Part shown: in pieces, positions 32,679-41,721 of the stretch | Layout: each line of letters starts with the position of its first letter | Numbering within the stretch: the first letter of the stretch is position 1 | DNA from: an uncultured Porphyromonadaceae bacterium | Lineage (GTDB): Bacteria > Bacteroidota > Bacteroidia > Bacteroidales > Muribaculaceae | Assembly: GCA_900540205.1 (NCBI GenBank) | Contig: UQER01000003.1 | Location: 1 to 64,000 of the forward strand | DNA length: 64,000 bases | Direction: 5' to 3' | Notes under the pieces: generated by a model | Seen by the model: only the letters and a program-made list of their open reading frames with translations | Told to the model about the DNA's origin: nothing | The model's database searches: none | Translations under genes and position numbers: made by a program

Positions 32679-33619
32679 TGCAGAAAGATTCAAAGATATA
32701 TGTGGCAGGCCACCGCGGAATGGTGGGAAGCGCCATCATACGCGAGCTCCGGCGTCAGGGCTACAACAATATCATCACCCGCACCCACAGCGAACTGAAT
32801 CTGTGCCGGCAGGAGGATGTGGAGCGTTTTTTTGCCGAGGAAAAACCCGAATATGTGTTCCTTGCGGCAGCCAAGGTAGGAGGCATCGTTGCCAACTCCG
32901 AAGCACTGGCCGACTTCATGTACGACAACATGATGCTCGAGATGAACGTGATTCACGCCGCATGGCAGAACGGCTGCAAAAAGCTGGAATTTCTTGGCTC
33001 AAGCTGCATCTATCCGCGCCTTGCGCCCCAGCCCATGCAGGAAAGCTGTCTGCTCACATCATCGCTTGAACAGACCAACGAGGCCTACGCCCTCGCAAAG
33101 ATTTCAGGCCTGAAATACTGCGAATATCTCAACCGCCAGTACGGCACGGACTACATCAGCGTGATGCCGACCAACCTCTACGGCCCCAACGACAACTACC
33201 ACCCCACCCACTCGCATGTGGTGCCGGCCCTGATCCGCCGCTTTCACGAGGCTAAAACCGAGGGGCGCGACGAGGTGACATGCTGGGGCGACGGCAGTCC
33301 GCTGCGCGAATTCCTCTATGTCGATGACCTGGCCAACCTATGCGTGTTTCTTATGAACCACTATTCCGGCAACGAGACAGTGAACGCCGGCACAGGCAAG
33401 GAACTCACCATCAAGGAACTCACCGAAATGGTGGCTGAGGTGGTGGGCTTCACCGGACGGATCCTCTGGGACACATCCAAACCGAACGGCACACCACGCA
33501 AGCTGCTTGACGTATCAAAAAGCCGCAAACTCGGATGGACCTATTCCACCGAACTGCGCGACGGCCTCAAACTGGCCTACGACGATTTCCTCAACAACGC
33601 CATGCGTGCCGAACGCTGA
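32675..33619 (+). CDS. fcl: GDP-L-fucose synthase
   Basis: This 314-residue epimerase-reductase finishes GDP-L-fucose synthesis. NADP binding is at AGHRGMVGSAIIREL (about 11 to 25). The active site is in LGSSCIYPRLAPQP and YALAKISGLKYCEY (Tyr-x-x-x-Lys), followed by the family segments MPTNLYGPNDNYHP and DDLANLCVFLM. It is translationally coupled to gmd. The downstream peptidase gene starts 16 bases later and may be read through. Confidence 0.96.
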   Translation: MMQKDSKIYVAGHRGMVGSAIIRELRRQGYNNIITRTHSELNLCRQEDVERFFAEEKPEYVFLAAAKVGGIVANSEALADFMYDNMMLEMNVIHAAWQNGCKKLEFLGSSCIYPRLAPQPMQESCLLTSSLEQTNEAYALAKISGLKYCEYLNRQYGTDYISVMPTNLYGPNDNYHPTHSHVVPALIRRFHEAKTEGRDEVTCWGDGSPLREFLYVDDLANLCVFLMNHYSGNETVNAGTGKELTIKELTEMVAEVVGFTGRILWDTSKPNGTPRKLLDVSKSRKLGWTYSTELRDGLKLAYDDFLNNAMRAER

Positions 33620-33635
33620 CCCCCATATTTTACAC

Positions 33636-34835
33636 ATGCTCCTGAAATATTTCATCAACATATTCACCGCCATCTGCCTTTGCTGCGGGTTCGCCGGCTG
33701 TTCCGACAGCAAGCCGGACGAGCCTACTCCACCTGAACCGCCAACGGCCACAGGCAAACGCACCGTGATGGTCTACATGTCTGCCCACAACAACCTGGGC
33801 TACACATCCTATCACTACGACACCGACGACCTTGAAGAGATGAAAACCGCCGCAGCCAACGGGCTGCTCGGGGCTAACCGTCTGCTTGTGTTCCATTATC
33901 CCTGGAACGGCACGCCCGCCCTCAAGGAAATCACTCCGGAAGGAATCTCCATCCTCAAGGAATATCCGGCCGAACTCATTCCAGTTGAAAAGGATGCCAT
34001 GCTGCAGGTAATAACCGACGTAAAGGCATTCGCGCCCGCCGAAAACTACGGCCTCATCCTTTGGGGACACGGAAGCGGATGGCTTGAGAACGGCAAGGAG
34101 CAGAAAGCCCCGCAGCGCTCGTTCGGCGCACATCAGAACCCCAACGGAGGACACTGGTGGATGAACACAACCGTGCTGGCCGATGTGCTGGCCAACCAGA
34201 ACTTCGACTATGTCTACTTCGACTGCTGCTTCATGAGCGGTGTGGAAGTGGCCTATCAGCTCCGCCATGCCACACCATGCATAGTGGCTTCGGCGTCGGA
34301 ACTCCCGTCGCAAGGCATGCCTTACGACCGCACCCTGCGCTATCTCATGCCCGACAACCCCGATCTGGTGGCTGCCGCTACCGAGACATTCAATTACTTC
34401 AACGCCTTTGAACGCGAGGACCGCACCAACACAATGTCGGTCATCAGCACCGACGGTCTCGACAACCTCGCACAGGTGGTGAAAGGGATATATTCCTCGG
34501 CAACTTCCGTGCCCGACCGCACGGCAGTGCAGCAGTATGTGAACCCTAACGACCGCACAAACTACAACCTATACTTCGACCTGCGCCACACCGTGGAACA
34601 GATCGCCACTCCTGAGCAGATGGCCGATTTCGACGCCGCCATGAGCGCATGCGTGCTCTATGAAGCAGCCACCCCCTACATCTGGGGCGGCATGCTGATT
34701 TATGAGGTGAAAGTCGACCACCATTCAGGACTTACAACCTACATTCCCCTGTCAAAAACCGACATGGAGACAAAAAACAACTACACCAACCTTGACTGGG
34801 CAACCGAAGTGACCTCGGCGTTGTTTGTAGAATAA
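33636..34835 (+). CDS. Clostripain-related cysteine peptidase (C11), lipoprotein
   Basis: This 399-residue surface or periplasmic lipoprotein has an N-terminal hydrophobic stretch ending in the lipobox GFAGC. An acidic Pro-rich tether (SKPDEPTPPEPPTATG) follows. The C11 fold begins RTVMVYMSAHNNLG. The catalytic His is in LILWGHGSGW and the catalytic Cys in YFDCCFMSGVEVAY. I chose ATG at 33636 because it gives the lipoprotein signal. The open frame reaches upstream to 33507, inside fcl. Such peptidases cleave after Arg or Lys in host or self proteins. No activation site or inhibitor gene is apparent. Confidence 0.9.
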   Translation: MLLKYFINIFTAICLCCGFAGCSDSKPDEPTPPEPPTATGKRTVMVYMSAHNNLGYTSYHYDTDDLEEMKTAAANGLLGANRLLVFHYPWNGTPALKEITPEGISILKEYPAELIPVEKDAMLQVITDVKAFAPAENYGLILWGHGSGWLENGKEQKAPQRSFGAHQNPNGGHWWMNTTVLADVLANQNFDYVYFDCCFMSGVEVAYQLRHATPCIVASASELPSQGMPYDRTLRYLMPDNPDLVAAATETFNYFNAFEREDRTNTMSVISTDGLDNLAQVVKGIYSSATSVPDRTAVQQYVNPNDRTNYNLYFDLRHTVEQIATPEQMADFDAAMSACVLYEAATPYIWGGMLIYEVKVDHHSGLTTYIPLSKTDMETKNNYTNLDWATEVTSALFVE

Positions 34836-34894
34836 CCGGGCACCTGCTCAGGGCTGCCCCCACGTCACAGCAATCCACGTTTTAACTGTCGCTA

Positions 34895-36091
34895 ATGATT
34901 CACAACATTCTGCCAAACCTTATAACCCTGCAATCAGTGTTCCCCGGAATGGACTCCGGGAAAGGAAGCGCTGCTGCCGAAGCCGGCAAAATCTCCAAAG
35001 AGGTAGCCGAGCTAAAATCCATGTCGCTCGAGGACCTTCTGAACCGCCTTGCCGAGTCAACGGTCAACTTCGCCATAAATCTGGCCATAGCCATTGTGGT
35101 GTTCTATGTAGGCCGGTTCATAATCAAGAAAATCTACCGCGTTGTAGCCGCCATATTTGTGCGCCGGGGCATCGACCGGTCTCTCTCCACATTCGTGCTG
35201 AGCCTGATCAACATGGTGCTGTATTTCATACTTGTAGTCACCGTAATCGGCATTCTCGGCATAGAGACCACATCGTTCCTCGCGCTGTTCGCCTCGGCCG
35301 GCGTCGCTGTCGGTATGGCGCTGAGTGGTACACTCCAGAACTTTGCCGGAGGCGTGCTCATTCTGCTGCTCAAGCCCTATAAGATCGGCGACTACATCGA
35401 GGCACAGGGCTACGCCGGAACGGTAAAGGAGATTCAGATTTTCTTCACCGTAATCACCACCTACGACAATAAGTCCATCTCCATCCCCAACGGCGGCCTG
35501 TCCACCGGCAGCGTGAACAATTGGACACGTGAAGCCTACCGCCGTGTGTCGTGGACGGTGTCAATCTCCTACGGCGATGATGTGAACGCCGCACGTCAGG
35601 CCATTCTCGACATGTTCGAGAACGACACCCGAGTGCTCAAACCCGAAGACGACAAACACGGGCACATCACTTCGGTGCTTGACGATGACAGCGCTGTGGA
35701 TAACAGCAAAGGTGAAACACCTGCTGATGCAGCAAGCGAAAATGCCCCTAAACGTTCGATTATGGACCGCCTGCTGCACCGTCACCGCAAAACCCGTAAG
35801 GCACTCGCCGAATGGGAGGAAAAACGCGATGCCCAGATTCTGGCGCTCGTGCCCAAGCCAAATTTCACCCCGCGTGTGTTTGTGGACTCTTTGGCCTCAT
35901 CGAGCGTTGACCTCACTGTGCGCGCATGGACCAAAACGCAGGACTACTGGGATGTGTTCTACCACTACAACGAAGCATTCTACAACGAACTGCCCAAGTT
36001 CGGCATACACTTCCCGTTCCCGCAGCTGGACGTGCATCTCCCCGAACAAACCGAACAGTCAAACGCTAAAACAGTCACTGCCGAGCCATGA
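34895..36091 (+). CDS. Small-conductance mechanosensitive channel (MscS family)
   Basis: This 398-residue inner-membrane channel has three membrane helices (about 60 to 85, 105 to 130 and 135 to 165). The third is the pore helix ALFASAGVAVGMALSGTLQNFAGGVLILLLKPYKIGDYIE, which is strongly diagnostic. The beta domain (SIPNGGLSTGSVNNWTRE) and the alpha/beta domain follow. An insert of about 50 residues (about 245 to 300) rich in Asp, Lys and Arg interrupts the C-terminal domain and is unlike E. coli MscS. It overlaps DUF3109 by four bases. Confidence 0.93.
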   Translation: MIHNILPNLITLQSVFPGMDSGKGSAAAEAGKISKEVAELKSMSLEDLLNRLAESTVNFAINLAIAIVVFYVGRFIIKKIYRVVAAIFVRRGIDRSLSTFVLSLINMVLYFILVVTVIGILGIETTSFLALFASAGVAVGMALSGTLQNFAGGVLILLLKPYKIGDYIEAQGYAGTVKEIQIFFTVITTYDNKSISIPNGGLSTGSVNNWTREAYRRVSWTVSISYGDDVNAARQAILDMFENDTRVLKPEDDKHGHITSVLDDDSAVDNSKGETPADAASENAPKRSIMDRLLHRHRKTRKALAEWEEKRDAQILALVPKPNFTPRVFVDSLASSSVDLTVRAWTKTQDYWDVFYHYNEAFYNELPKFGIHFPFPQLDVHLPEQTEQSNAKTVTAEP

Positions 36092-36675
36092 TGCTCCAGA
36101 TTCAGAACACCATTGTCACTCTCGATCTTGCCGAAGAGTTCTTTTGCTGCGACCTTGAAAAATGCCTCGGTGCATGCTGCATCGAAGGCGATGCCGGCGC
36201 GCCCGTAACCATTGATGAAATGGAAAAGATAGAGGAGGTTCTTCCGGTTGTCGAGCCTGAGATGCTTCCACGCGCCGTTGAGGAAGTGCGTCAGAACGGT
36301 GTGGCATATGTGGATCAGGAGGGCGACCTTGTGACCACCATACTTGACGGACGAAACTGTGCATTCACATGCTACGCACCGGGAGGAATATGCCTGTGCG
36401 CGCTCGAAAAAGCCTTCCGCGAAGGGAAGACAAGCTTCAAGAAGCCTGCCTCATGTTCGCTTTATCCGCTCCGCCTCACCACCTACCCCACTTTCACAGC
36501 CGTGAACTATCACCGGTGGAAAATCTGCCGCGATGCCGTGGCCAACGGCCGCAAAAAGGGAATCCGACTTTACCAGTTCCTCCGGGGACCGCTAACCGAA
36601 CGCTTCGGGAAAGAGTGGTACGACGAACTTGCCCAGGCCTGCGAACTTTATCTATCGCAGAAGGACAGCCTTTAA
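36088..36675 (+). CDS. DUF3109 family protein (cysteine-rich)
   Basis: This 195-residue protein has many cysteines in fixed patterns (FFCCDLEKCLGACCIEGDAG near the N-terminus, then CAFTCYAPGGICLCALEKAF, and CSLYPLR with KICRDA). This is the DUF3109 arrangement, related to the YkgJ/CxxCxxxCC zinc or iron-sulfur proteins. There is no signal peptide. A biochemical role is not established. It is translationally coupled to mscS through an ATGA overlap, which suggests joint expression but not a shared function. Confidence 0.9.
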   Translation: MMLQIQNTIVTLDLAEEFFCCDLEKCLGACCIEGDAGAPVTIDEMEKIEEVLPVVEPEMLPRAVEEVRQNGVAYVDQEGDLVTTILDGRNCAFTCYAPGGICLCALEKAFREGKTSFKKPASCSLYPLRLTTYPTFTAVNYHRWKICRDAVANGRKKGIRLYQFLRGPLTERFGKEWYDELAQACELYLSQKDSL

Positions 36676-36703
36676 TCATAACCCTGAGACATCATACTGC
36701 ATC

Positions 36704-36747
36704 ACACAAAACAGGGACGCCTGACATCGGACGTCCCTGCTTTGTGT
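36704..36747. terminator. Bidirectional terminator between DUF3109 and the six-gene operon
   Basis: ACACAAA-a-CAGGGACG pairs with CGTCCCTG-c-TTTGTGT. The A and T stretches at the stem base serve both strands. Confidence 0.75.
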
Positions 36748-36757
36748 AATGAAGCGA

Positions 36758-38485
36758 TTAATATTTCAGCACATTGGCGGCTACGTTTTTGAACTGCGGC
36801 ATTGCCATACCTATGGAAGCCCCCATGTAGGTAGGATCGCACACAAGATATTTCCGACCATTGACCATCACATGGTCGCCGGAATAATCGCCGGCGAATT
36901 TCACGGCGGTTGCTATGTGGTTGGGATAATCCAGCAGCACCACATCAAGGCCAAGAAGCGATTTCACGAGATAGCGGTAGAGGATGGAGCGGTCCTCGCA
37001 ATCGCATTTGGGATAATTGAACAGCTCTTCGGCAAAAAACGGCTTTTCATAGCCGAACTGCTCGGGGTCGGTGGCGTATTCAAATCCATTCTGGCAGAAA
37101 TCGAGAAGGATGTTGGCAGCGTCCTTTTCATTCTTGCCCTCGATGGCCGGACGTAATGAAGAGAGCAACCGTTCGGCGAACTCGCTGTCGACCTGCGCGT
37201 TGGCGTACACGCTGTAATCGCATTGCGGTATGCGGTTGTAGAATTCCATCTTCTGCGTCGGCACGGTGGTCTGCACTGTAGTGCCGTATCGTGGAGCCTT
37301 ACGGGTGGCCGATTTACGCGCATTACCCATACGCGGCATCTGTGCCATGCTCATATCGATTTTACGCTTTGCATCAGGCGCCTCTTTGGGACACATGTAG
37401 AACGCATACGGTTTGGAAGCCTCTACATCATAGAACCGTGTCCCACCTTCGGTGACATAAAGACATCCGTAGAGTTGCACGGACGGTGCCACCATGAGCG
37501 ACAGGCGCCCGGTATCGGCCACGCGTGCCACACGTGCACGCAATCCGAGCGAATTGAGCAGGAACTGCCGCATCACCACGCTCTCGTCGCGTCCGGCAAA
37601 CATCTCGGCAATCTGCTTGACAAGCAGATACAAAGCCCAGTCGTTGTGCAGGTCGTTGGCGCGAAGCGTGCGCAAATCCTCAAGCAGCGGCTTGTAATCA
37701 GATGTATACAGCGACTCGAAAGCGGCCGTAACAGCCTTTTCGTTTACTCCTGAAAGGGTTATGGCATGGTCAAGCCCGTCGCTCACATAATAATCTATCC
37801 CATAGAAATTGACACGTCTGCGTCCCTCTCCGCCGGCATACAGCGGCTCCTGACGCCGGGGCTGTGAAGGCGTTGCTACCGGTTTGCTCACAGGCTTGCT
37901 TACCGGCTTCGTCACCGGGGTTTCGGGAGTCTGCTTCACAGGTGTTGCCGGCGCGGTCTGTACGGGAGTCTGTTTTACCGGCGCTGGTTTTGTGGGCGAT
38001 ACAGGCGCCGGCTGCTGCGCCTTGATTGTGTCGCGGATGATGACTTTCTTGGGTTGTGACGGCTTTTCAGGTGTCGGTTTGGGCGTGACAGGCTGCTGAG
38101 GCTCAGGCTTTACCGACTGTTCCGGCACACTGAACACCGGCGTGGCATCCACCGTTTTTCCCTGCTTACCTTCGGCCGAGGTGAGGTCAAGAATCTCACG
38201 AATGGTCAGCTGCTTGGGAGGCTCCTTGCTCTCCTGCGATTGCGGATTGAACACGGGAGCCTTGTCCGGTTCGGGCGTCACGCGTTTCTCCACGGGTTTC
38301 TCCCCCTGATATTCTTTCCAGGGATTGCGCATGAAGTCGAGATACTCGCGGTTGGCCTCCGTGATGAACGAATCAAAATCCTTCATGCAGCCGGTAATGA
38401 ACGCATCGAAGTCATCGAAAGGTTGCGCCGCCTGCCCCGCAACGGGGACAAGCACCGCAATAAGTAGGAGATGTCTGAGTCTCAT
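36758..38485 (-). CDS. Exported transglutaminase-like protein with Pro-rich linker (operon gene 6)
   Basis: This is a 575-residue protein. The signal peptide (about 1 to 19, ending AAQ) is followed by an Asp/Phe-rich segment. A long Pro/Lys/Thr/Val linker (about 55 to 220) includes repeats of the KPVSKPV and TPVKQTP type. The C-terminal domain (about 225 to 575) ends with a transglutaminase-like triad: C496 in CDCEDRSILYRYL, H523 in YPNHIATAV and D550 in VCDPTYMG. The linker suggests it spans part of the periplasm. It is last in a tight six-gene operon. Amidase, protease or degenerate binding activity are all possible. The family name is unknown to me. Confidence 0.75.
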   Translation of the reverse strand: MRLRHLLLIAVLVPVAGQAAQPFDDFDAFITGCMKDFDSFITEANREYLDFMRNPWKEYQGEKPVEKRVTPEPDKAPVFNPQSQESKEPPKQLTIREILDLTSAEGKQGKTVDATPVFSVPEQSVKPEPQQPVTPKPTPEKPSQPKKVIIRDTIKAQQPAPVSPTKPAPVKQTPVQTAPATPVKQTPETPVTKPVSKPVSKPVATPSQPRRQEPLYAGGEGRRRVNFYGIDYYVSDGLDHAITLSGVNEKAVTAAFESLYTSDYKPLLEDLRTLRANDLHNDWALYLLVKQIAEMFAGRDESVVMRQFLLNSLGLRARVARVADTGRLSLMVAPSVQLYGCLYVTEGGTRFYDVEASKPYAFYMCPKEAPDAKRKIDMSMAQMPRMGNARKSATRKAPRYGTTVQTTVPTQKMEFYNRIPQCDYSVYANAQVDSEFAERLLSSLRPAIEGKNEKDAANILLDFCQNGFEYATDPEQFGYEKPFFAEELFNYPKCDCEDRSILYRYLVKSLLGLDVVLLDYPNHIATAVKFAGDYSGDHVMVNGRKYLVCDPTYMGASIGMAMPQFKNVAANVLKY

Positions 38486-38506
38486 GTATTTGTCTGATAG
38501 ATAATA

Positions 38507-39157
38507 TTATTCGTCGGGGGCAACCGGCTCGCCGATGAACTCTTCAACCATTTCGGAGAGTTCGCCGAGCGATGCCTGTTCCTTGGCCTTGCGCGCAGCC
38601 TCCTCACGTGCCTTGCGGGCGGCTGTCTCGTCGATCGACATGAACACGTTGTACTCCTTGGAGCCATCCTTGGCTGTGCGGACAAGGACGAAGTGCTCTT
38701 TCACAAGACCTGCGATGCGGGTATTCACGCCCGATTCATAGGCAGCTCCGAAGCGGTCAATCTCCTCCTGCGAACTGTTGTTGGCGTCGGACGATATAAC
38801 CGATTTCATTTTGCCCACTACCTGAGCCTTTGCACGTCCGGCATAGCTTGTGATACCTGAATGGATGGCGTTCTCACGGCCGATTTTGTTGTTGCGGCCG
38901 ATTGCGATACCCGTGATGGGAATGCGGTTGTCCTCGTCCGATTCAATGTATGTACGGTATTTGAGCAACGCATAGTCGAGGGTCTGGGTGCTTGCAAGAG
39001 GTTCCCAGCCGGCCTTCTTGAGTTCCTTCACACGTTTCTTCACATCCTTCTGGAGCGCTTTTTCCTGCTGTTTTGTAAGCTGCTGGGCACTGATTGTATC
39101 TACATTTCCGACCATCAACAGGAACATGGCCGCGATGAGAGTGATGATTCTTTTCAT
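38507..39157 (-). CDS. Exported LPP20-like small protein (operon gene 5)
   Basis: This 216-residue exported protein has a signal peptide at about 1 to 24 (ending TISAQ). The body has GIAIGRNNKIGRENAIHSGITSYAGRAKAQVVGKMKSVIS, an alternating Ala/charged helix after a short strand. That is the layout of LPP20-fold proteins such as FlgP, where xAxxxAxxxAxxxA helices follow a GxGxA strand. A charged Lys/Arg/Glu/Ala helix (about 180 to 200, ETAARKAREEAARKAKEQ) closes the chain. The similarity is by eye and weak. No lipobox is visible. Confidence 0.6.
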   Translation of the reverse strand: MKRIITLIAAMFLLMVGNVDTISAQQLTKQQEKALQKDVKKRVKELKKAGWEPLASTQTLDYALLKYRTYIESDEDNRIPITGIAIGRNNKIGRENAIHSGITSYAGRAKAQVVGKMKSVISSDANNSSQEEIDRFGAAYESGVNTRIAGLVKEHFVLVRTAKDGSKEYNVFMSIDETAARKAREEAARKAKEQASLGELSEMVEEFIGEPVAPDE

Positions 39158-39193
39158 GACAATGATATTGTTGGTTTATGATTAAAAATGTGT

Positions 39194-40516
39194 TTACCAG
39201 TTCCTGGTAAACGGGAGGGAGAGGCGGGTGCTGACCACCGACCCTGTGAGAGGGTTGACAAGCATGATGCGTCCGGAAAGCATACGCGATGCGTTCGCGG
39301 ACTGCTGAGCGAGCCGTATGTCGCCCTGCACGCGGCAGTTGATTTTCACAAGTCCGCGGGAGGTATACTCGGCATCGATATCATCTATGATGACGGGGGC
39401 GACAAGTCCCGGGACATTCAGTTCGAGCGACTTCACGCCGAAATCGGTGGTTCCCCGGTTGTTGAGTGTCAGACGTATGTCCAGGCCGGTTATGATACCG
39501 GACTCCACGGCCACGGTGTCGGCCGTGAGGATTACACTTCCTTCGGGAACAACAGAAAATTTACCGGACTGCATACCACCGCCGTTGAGCGACATGCGGT
39601 GTTCAACGCGCTTGCCGCGCACGCGGAACGACACAGTCAGGTAGTTGTCCTCATCCGGCAGGCAGTCTGAGGTATCGTAGGTTATGCGGTAGGTCCCGTC
39701 GGTGGGAACTACATTGATATTCGAAGCGCAATTGGAGGTGACTGTGGGCACCAGTCCGCTGCGCACGGCGTTGCCGTTCACGCTGAGCGCGCACTCGGCA
39801 GTTCCGTTGCCGGTGACAGCTGCAAGAACGCCAACAGTCTTGTACAACCCGTTGTAGCGAGCCTTCAAGGCATTCACCTTGGCTGCACGCACGTTGTCGA
39901 CAAAGTATTCCGCCAACGCATCACAACCGGCTATGCCGGCGCTGATGTCATCAAGCGAAGTGATGTTGTCAAGCTTCTGTTCAAGGGCTGTAAGTTCGGA
40001 ATCCTTTTCAGCTTCGAGTTCCTCAAATTCCGCCTGGAGCATACGCTGGTCCATGCGGGTATAGGGATACTTCACCGAATACTCATAGCGTTCGGCCTTT
40101 GTCTGCTTGTCGCGCAGTTTCACCCAATAGACATCGGCCACCTTCGAAAGGGATATCCCCTTGAGGAATGGCAGATTGGCCGAACGGATGCGCGAGTTGC
40201 GCGTGTACGTATCGGTGGAGGAACTTACGGAGCCATTGGTAACGGTCTCGGAGAGTTCGGTGCGCTGATCCACACTCACATTGCTTGCAACCGAGCGGAT
40301 TATGCGCTCCGTCACCTCATCGAGGGCAAGCCTCTGGGCATCGGCTATCGACGAAGCCTCGACAGTGACGACAAGAAAGCCGTCGGCCGCTCCGGTGAGC
40401 CATTCAGGTATCTTTTTGGCACTCTTCTCAACGACCTTGTCCTCGGCCTGTGCGGATGTGCACAGCAGAGCCACAATGGAGAGAAGCAACAGTGCTATTT
40501 GGCGTAATCTTTTCAT
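39194..40516 (-). CDS. Exported protein with LPP20-like domain (operon gene 4)
   Basis: This 440-residue exported protein has a signal peptide at about 1 to 24 (ending TSAQA). The segment KKIPEWLTGAADGFLVVTVEASSIADAQRLALDEVTERI has the PxW...G.A...DA...A pattern of LPP20/FlgP proteins. A charged coiled-coil stretch (about 155 to 185, QAEFEELEAEKDSELTALEQ) follows. The C-terminal half looks like two or three beta-sandwich repeats (AECALSVNGNAV..., VESGIITGLDIRLTLNNRG). It has no catalytic motif. Its place between two other exported proteins suggests a structural part of an envelope complex. Confidence 0.62.
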   Translation of the reverse strand: MKRLRQIALLLLSIVALLCTSAQAEDKVVEKSAKKIPEWLTGAADGFLVVTVEASSIADAQRLALDEVTERIIRSVASNVSVDQRTELSETVTNGSVSSSTDTYTRNSRIRSANLPFLKGISLSKVADVYWVKLRDKQTKAERYEYSVKYPYTRMDQRMLQAEFEELEAEKDSELTALEQKLDNITSLDDISAGIAGCDALAEYFVDNVRAAKVNALKARYNGLYKTVGVLAAVTGNGTAECALSVNGNAVRSGLVPTVTSNCASNINVVPTDGTYRITYDTSDCLPDEDNYLTVSFRVRGKRVEHRMSLNGGGMQSGKFSVVPEGSVILTADTVAVESGIITGLDIRLTLNNRGTTDFGVKSLELNVPGLVAPVIIDDIDAEYTSRGLVKINCRVQGDIRLAQQSANASRMLSGRIMLVNPLTGSVVSTRLSLPFTRNW

Positions 40517-40529
40517 GGTTCCATTGTTG

Positions 40530-41720
40530 TTATTGCCACTTCACGGCCAGATTGCGTATTGATACCTTGATGGAGCGTACACTTATATCAACGTATGAAA
40601 GCATGGCGTATTGTTGCCGCACGCCGGTTATTTCAAACGTCACTGTCACAGGCACTCCGTCGGGCATGGAGATGTTGCCGCTGCGGTAGTTACGTTCCTT
40701 TATGATGAGGTCCGTAAGCTCCGTGCCACTGTCGGTAATGGCCGTGTTGAAGTACACGTACGGCTTGCTGTTTCGGGCATCCGTATTGGTGATTTTCGCG
40801 GTTATGGTTATGCGTCCGCGCGAAATGTCTCCGGTGCATCCCGTCACCACGAAATCAAGTTCAGTGCCGTCGATGGTGATTTTCGGACGCGGCGAAGAAG
40901 GCGCCGACGGAGTGTTGCGGATTACAGGCACTGAGGGCTGCTCCACAAACACCGGACGCTCCACCACCTTTTCCACCACTTTCTCCACAACCACGGTGTC
41001 AGGTTCGGCCGGCACCTCCACAATCTGCTCTACGGGCACCTCAACCACATGCTCCACCACCACAGTGTCGGGAGCCTGATTGAGATATGGTGCGATCTCC
41101 TCGAGCAACACCGATGCCTGGTCGTAGCAGGCCACGGATGCAGGCACGCCCGAAAGATAATTGGCGGCTTCCGCATATCTCTGCAGTGTCATCAGCTTAC
41201 GGGCCTGTTCGATTATCAGACCGCAGTTTTCCGCATAATAATCGTTGATGCGGTTGCGGGCCGTGCGCACGAACCGCACATACACAGGGTCAGTGGGTTT
41301 CATGGAGTTGGCCATGGCTTTCATGGCCGCATCCTTGCCACCGGTGGCCGTACCTTTCAGAGGAATTGTCACCGAATGGTAAACGGTGCCGTCGAATGTG
41401 TTGAAGGCCGACAGGGTCATATCGGCTGCCACACGTGCCACCTCGCGGATCATCCCCTCAGTCTCGGCTGCATCGGTAAGAGTGATTGCGGGACGCACGG
41501 CAAACACGTTGTAGGCATCTTCGGTGGATGCCTGCGAACGGTCGAGCGCCGTGGCCAGCTTCCGGCTCAGCGTGGATATGGTGGCTGCGGGCAATTCGTC
41601 GCTCTCCATCGGCAGGAGATTGAACTTGATGGCGTTTTCCTGCGCACACATACCCTCTCCGGCCAACAACGCCGGGAGCAGCAACGCAAAAACGGATTGT
41701 CGGAATCTTTTCATGACCAT
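40530..41720 (-). CDS. Exported protein with helical domain and VVVE-repeat linker (operon gene 3)
   Basis: This 396-residue protein has a signal peptide at about 1 to 26 (ending GMCAQ). The N-terminal domain (about 30 to 215) alternates strands and helices in a CsgG/TolB-N-like order (AATISTLSRKLATALDRSQ, NVFAVRPAITLTDAAETEGMI) and ends in TPR-like helices. A linker at about 218 to 260 repeats VVVEHVVEVPVEQIVEVPAE-type units. The C-terminal beta domain (about 275 to 396) resembles an immunoglobulin-like fold. It starts one base after the preceding stop. The function is unknown. Confidence 0.6.
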   Translation of the reverse strand: MVMKRFRQSVFALLLPALLAGEGMCAQENAIKFNLLPMESDELPAATISTLSRKLATALDRSQASTEDAYNVFAVRPAITLTDAAETEGMIREVARVAADMTLSAFNTFDGTVYHSVTIPLKGTATGGKDAAMKAMANSMKPTDPVYVRFVRTARNRINDYYAENCGLIIEQARKLMTLQRYAEAANYLSGVPASVACYDQASVLLEEIAPYLNQAPDTVVVEHVVEVPVEQIVEVPAEPDTVVVEKVVEKVVERPVFVEQPSVPVIRNTPSAPSSPRPKITIDGTELDFVVTGCTGDISRGRITITAKITNTDARNSKPYVYFNTAITDSGTELTDLIIKERNYRSGNISMPDGVPVTVTFEITGVRQQYAMLSYVDISVRSIKVSIRNLAVKWQ

Positions 41721-41721
41721 A

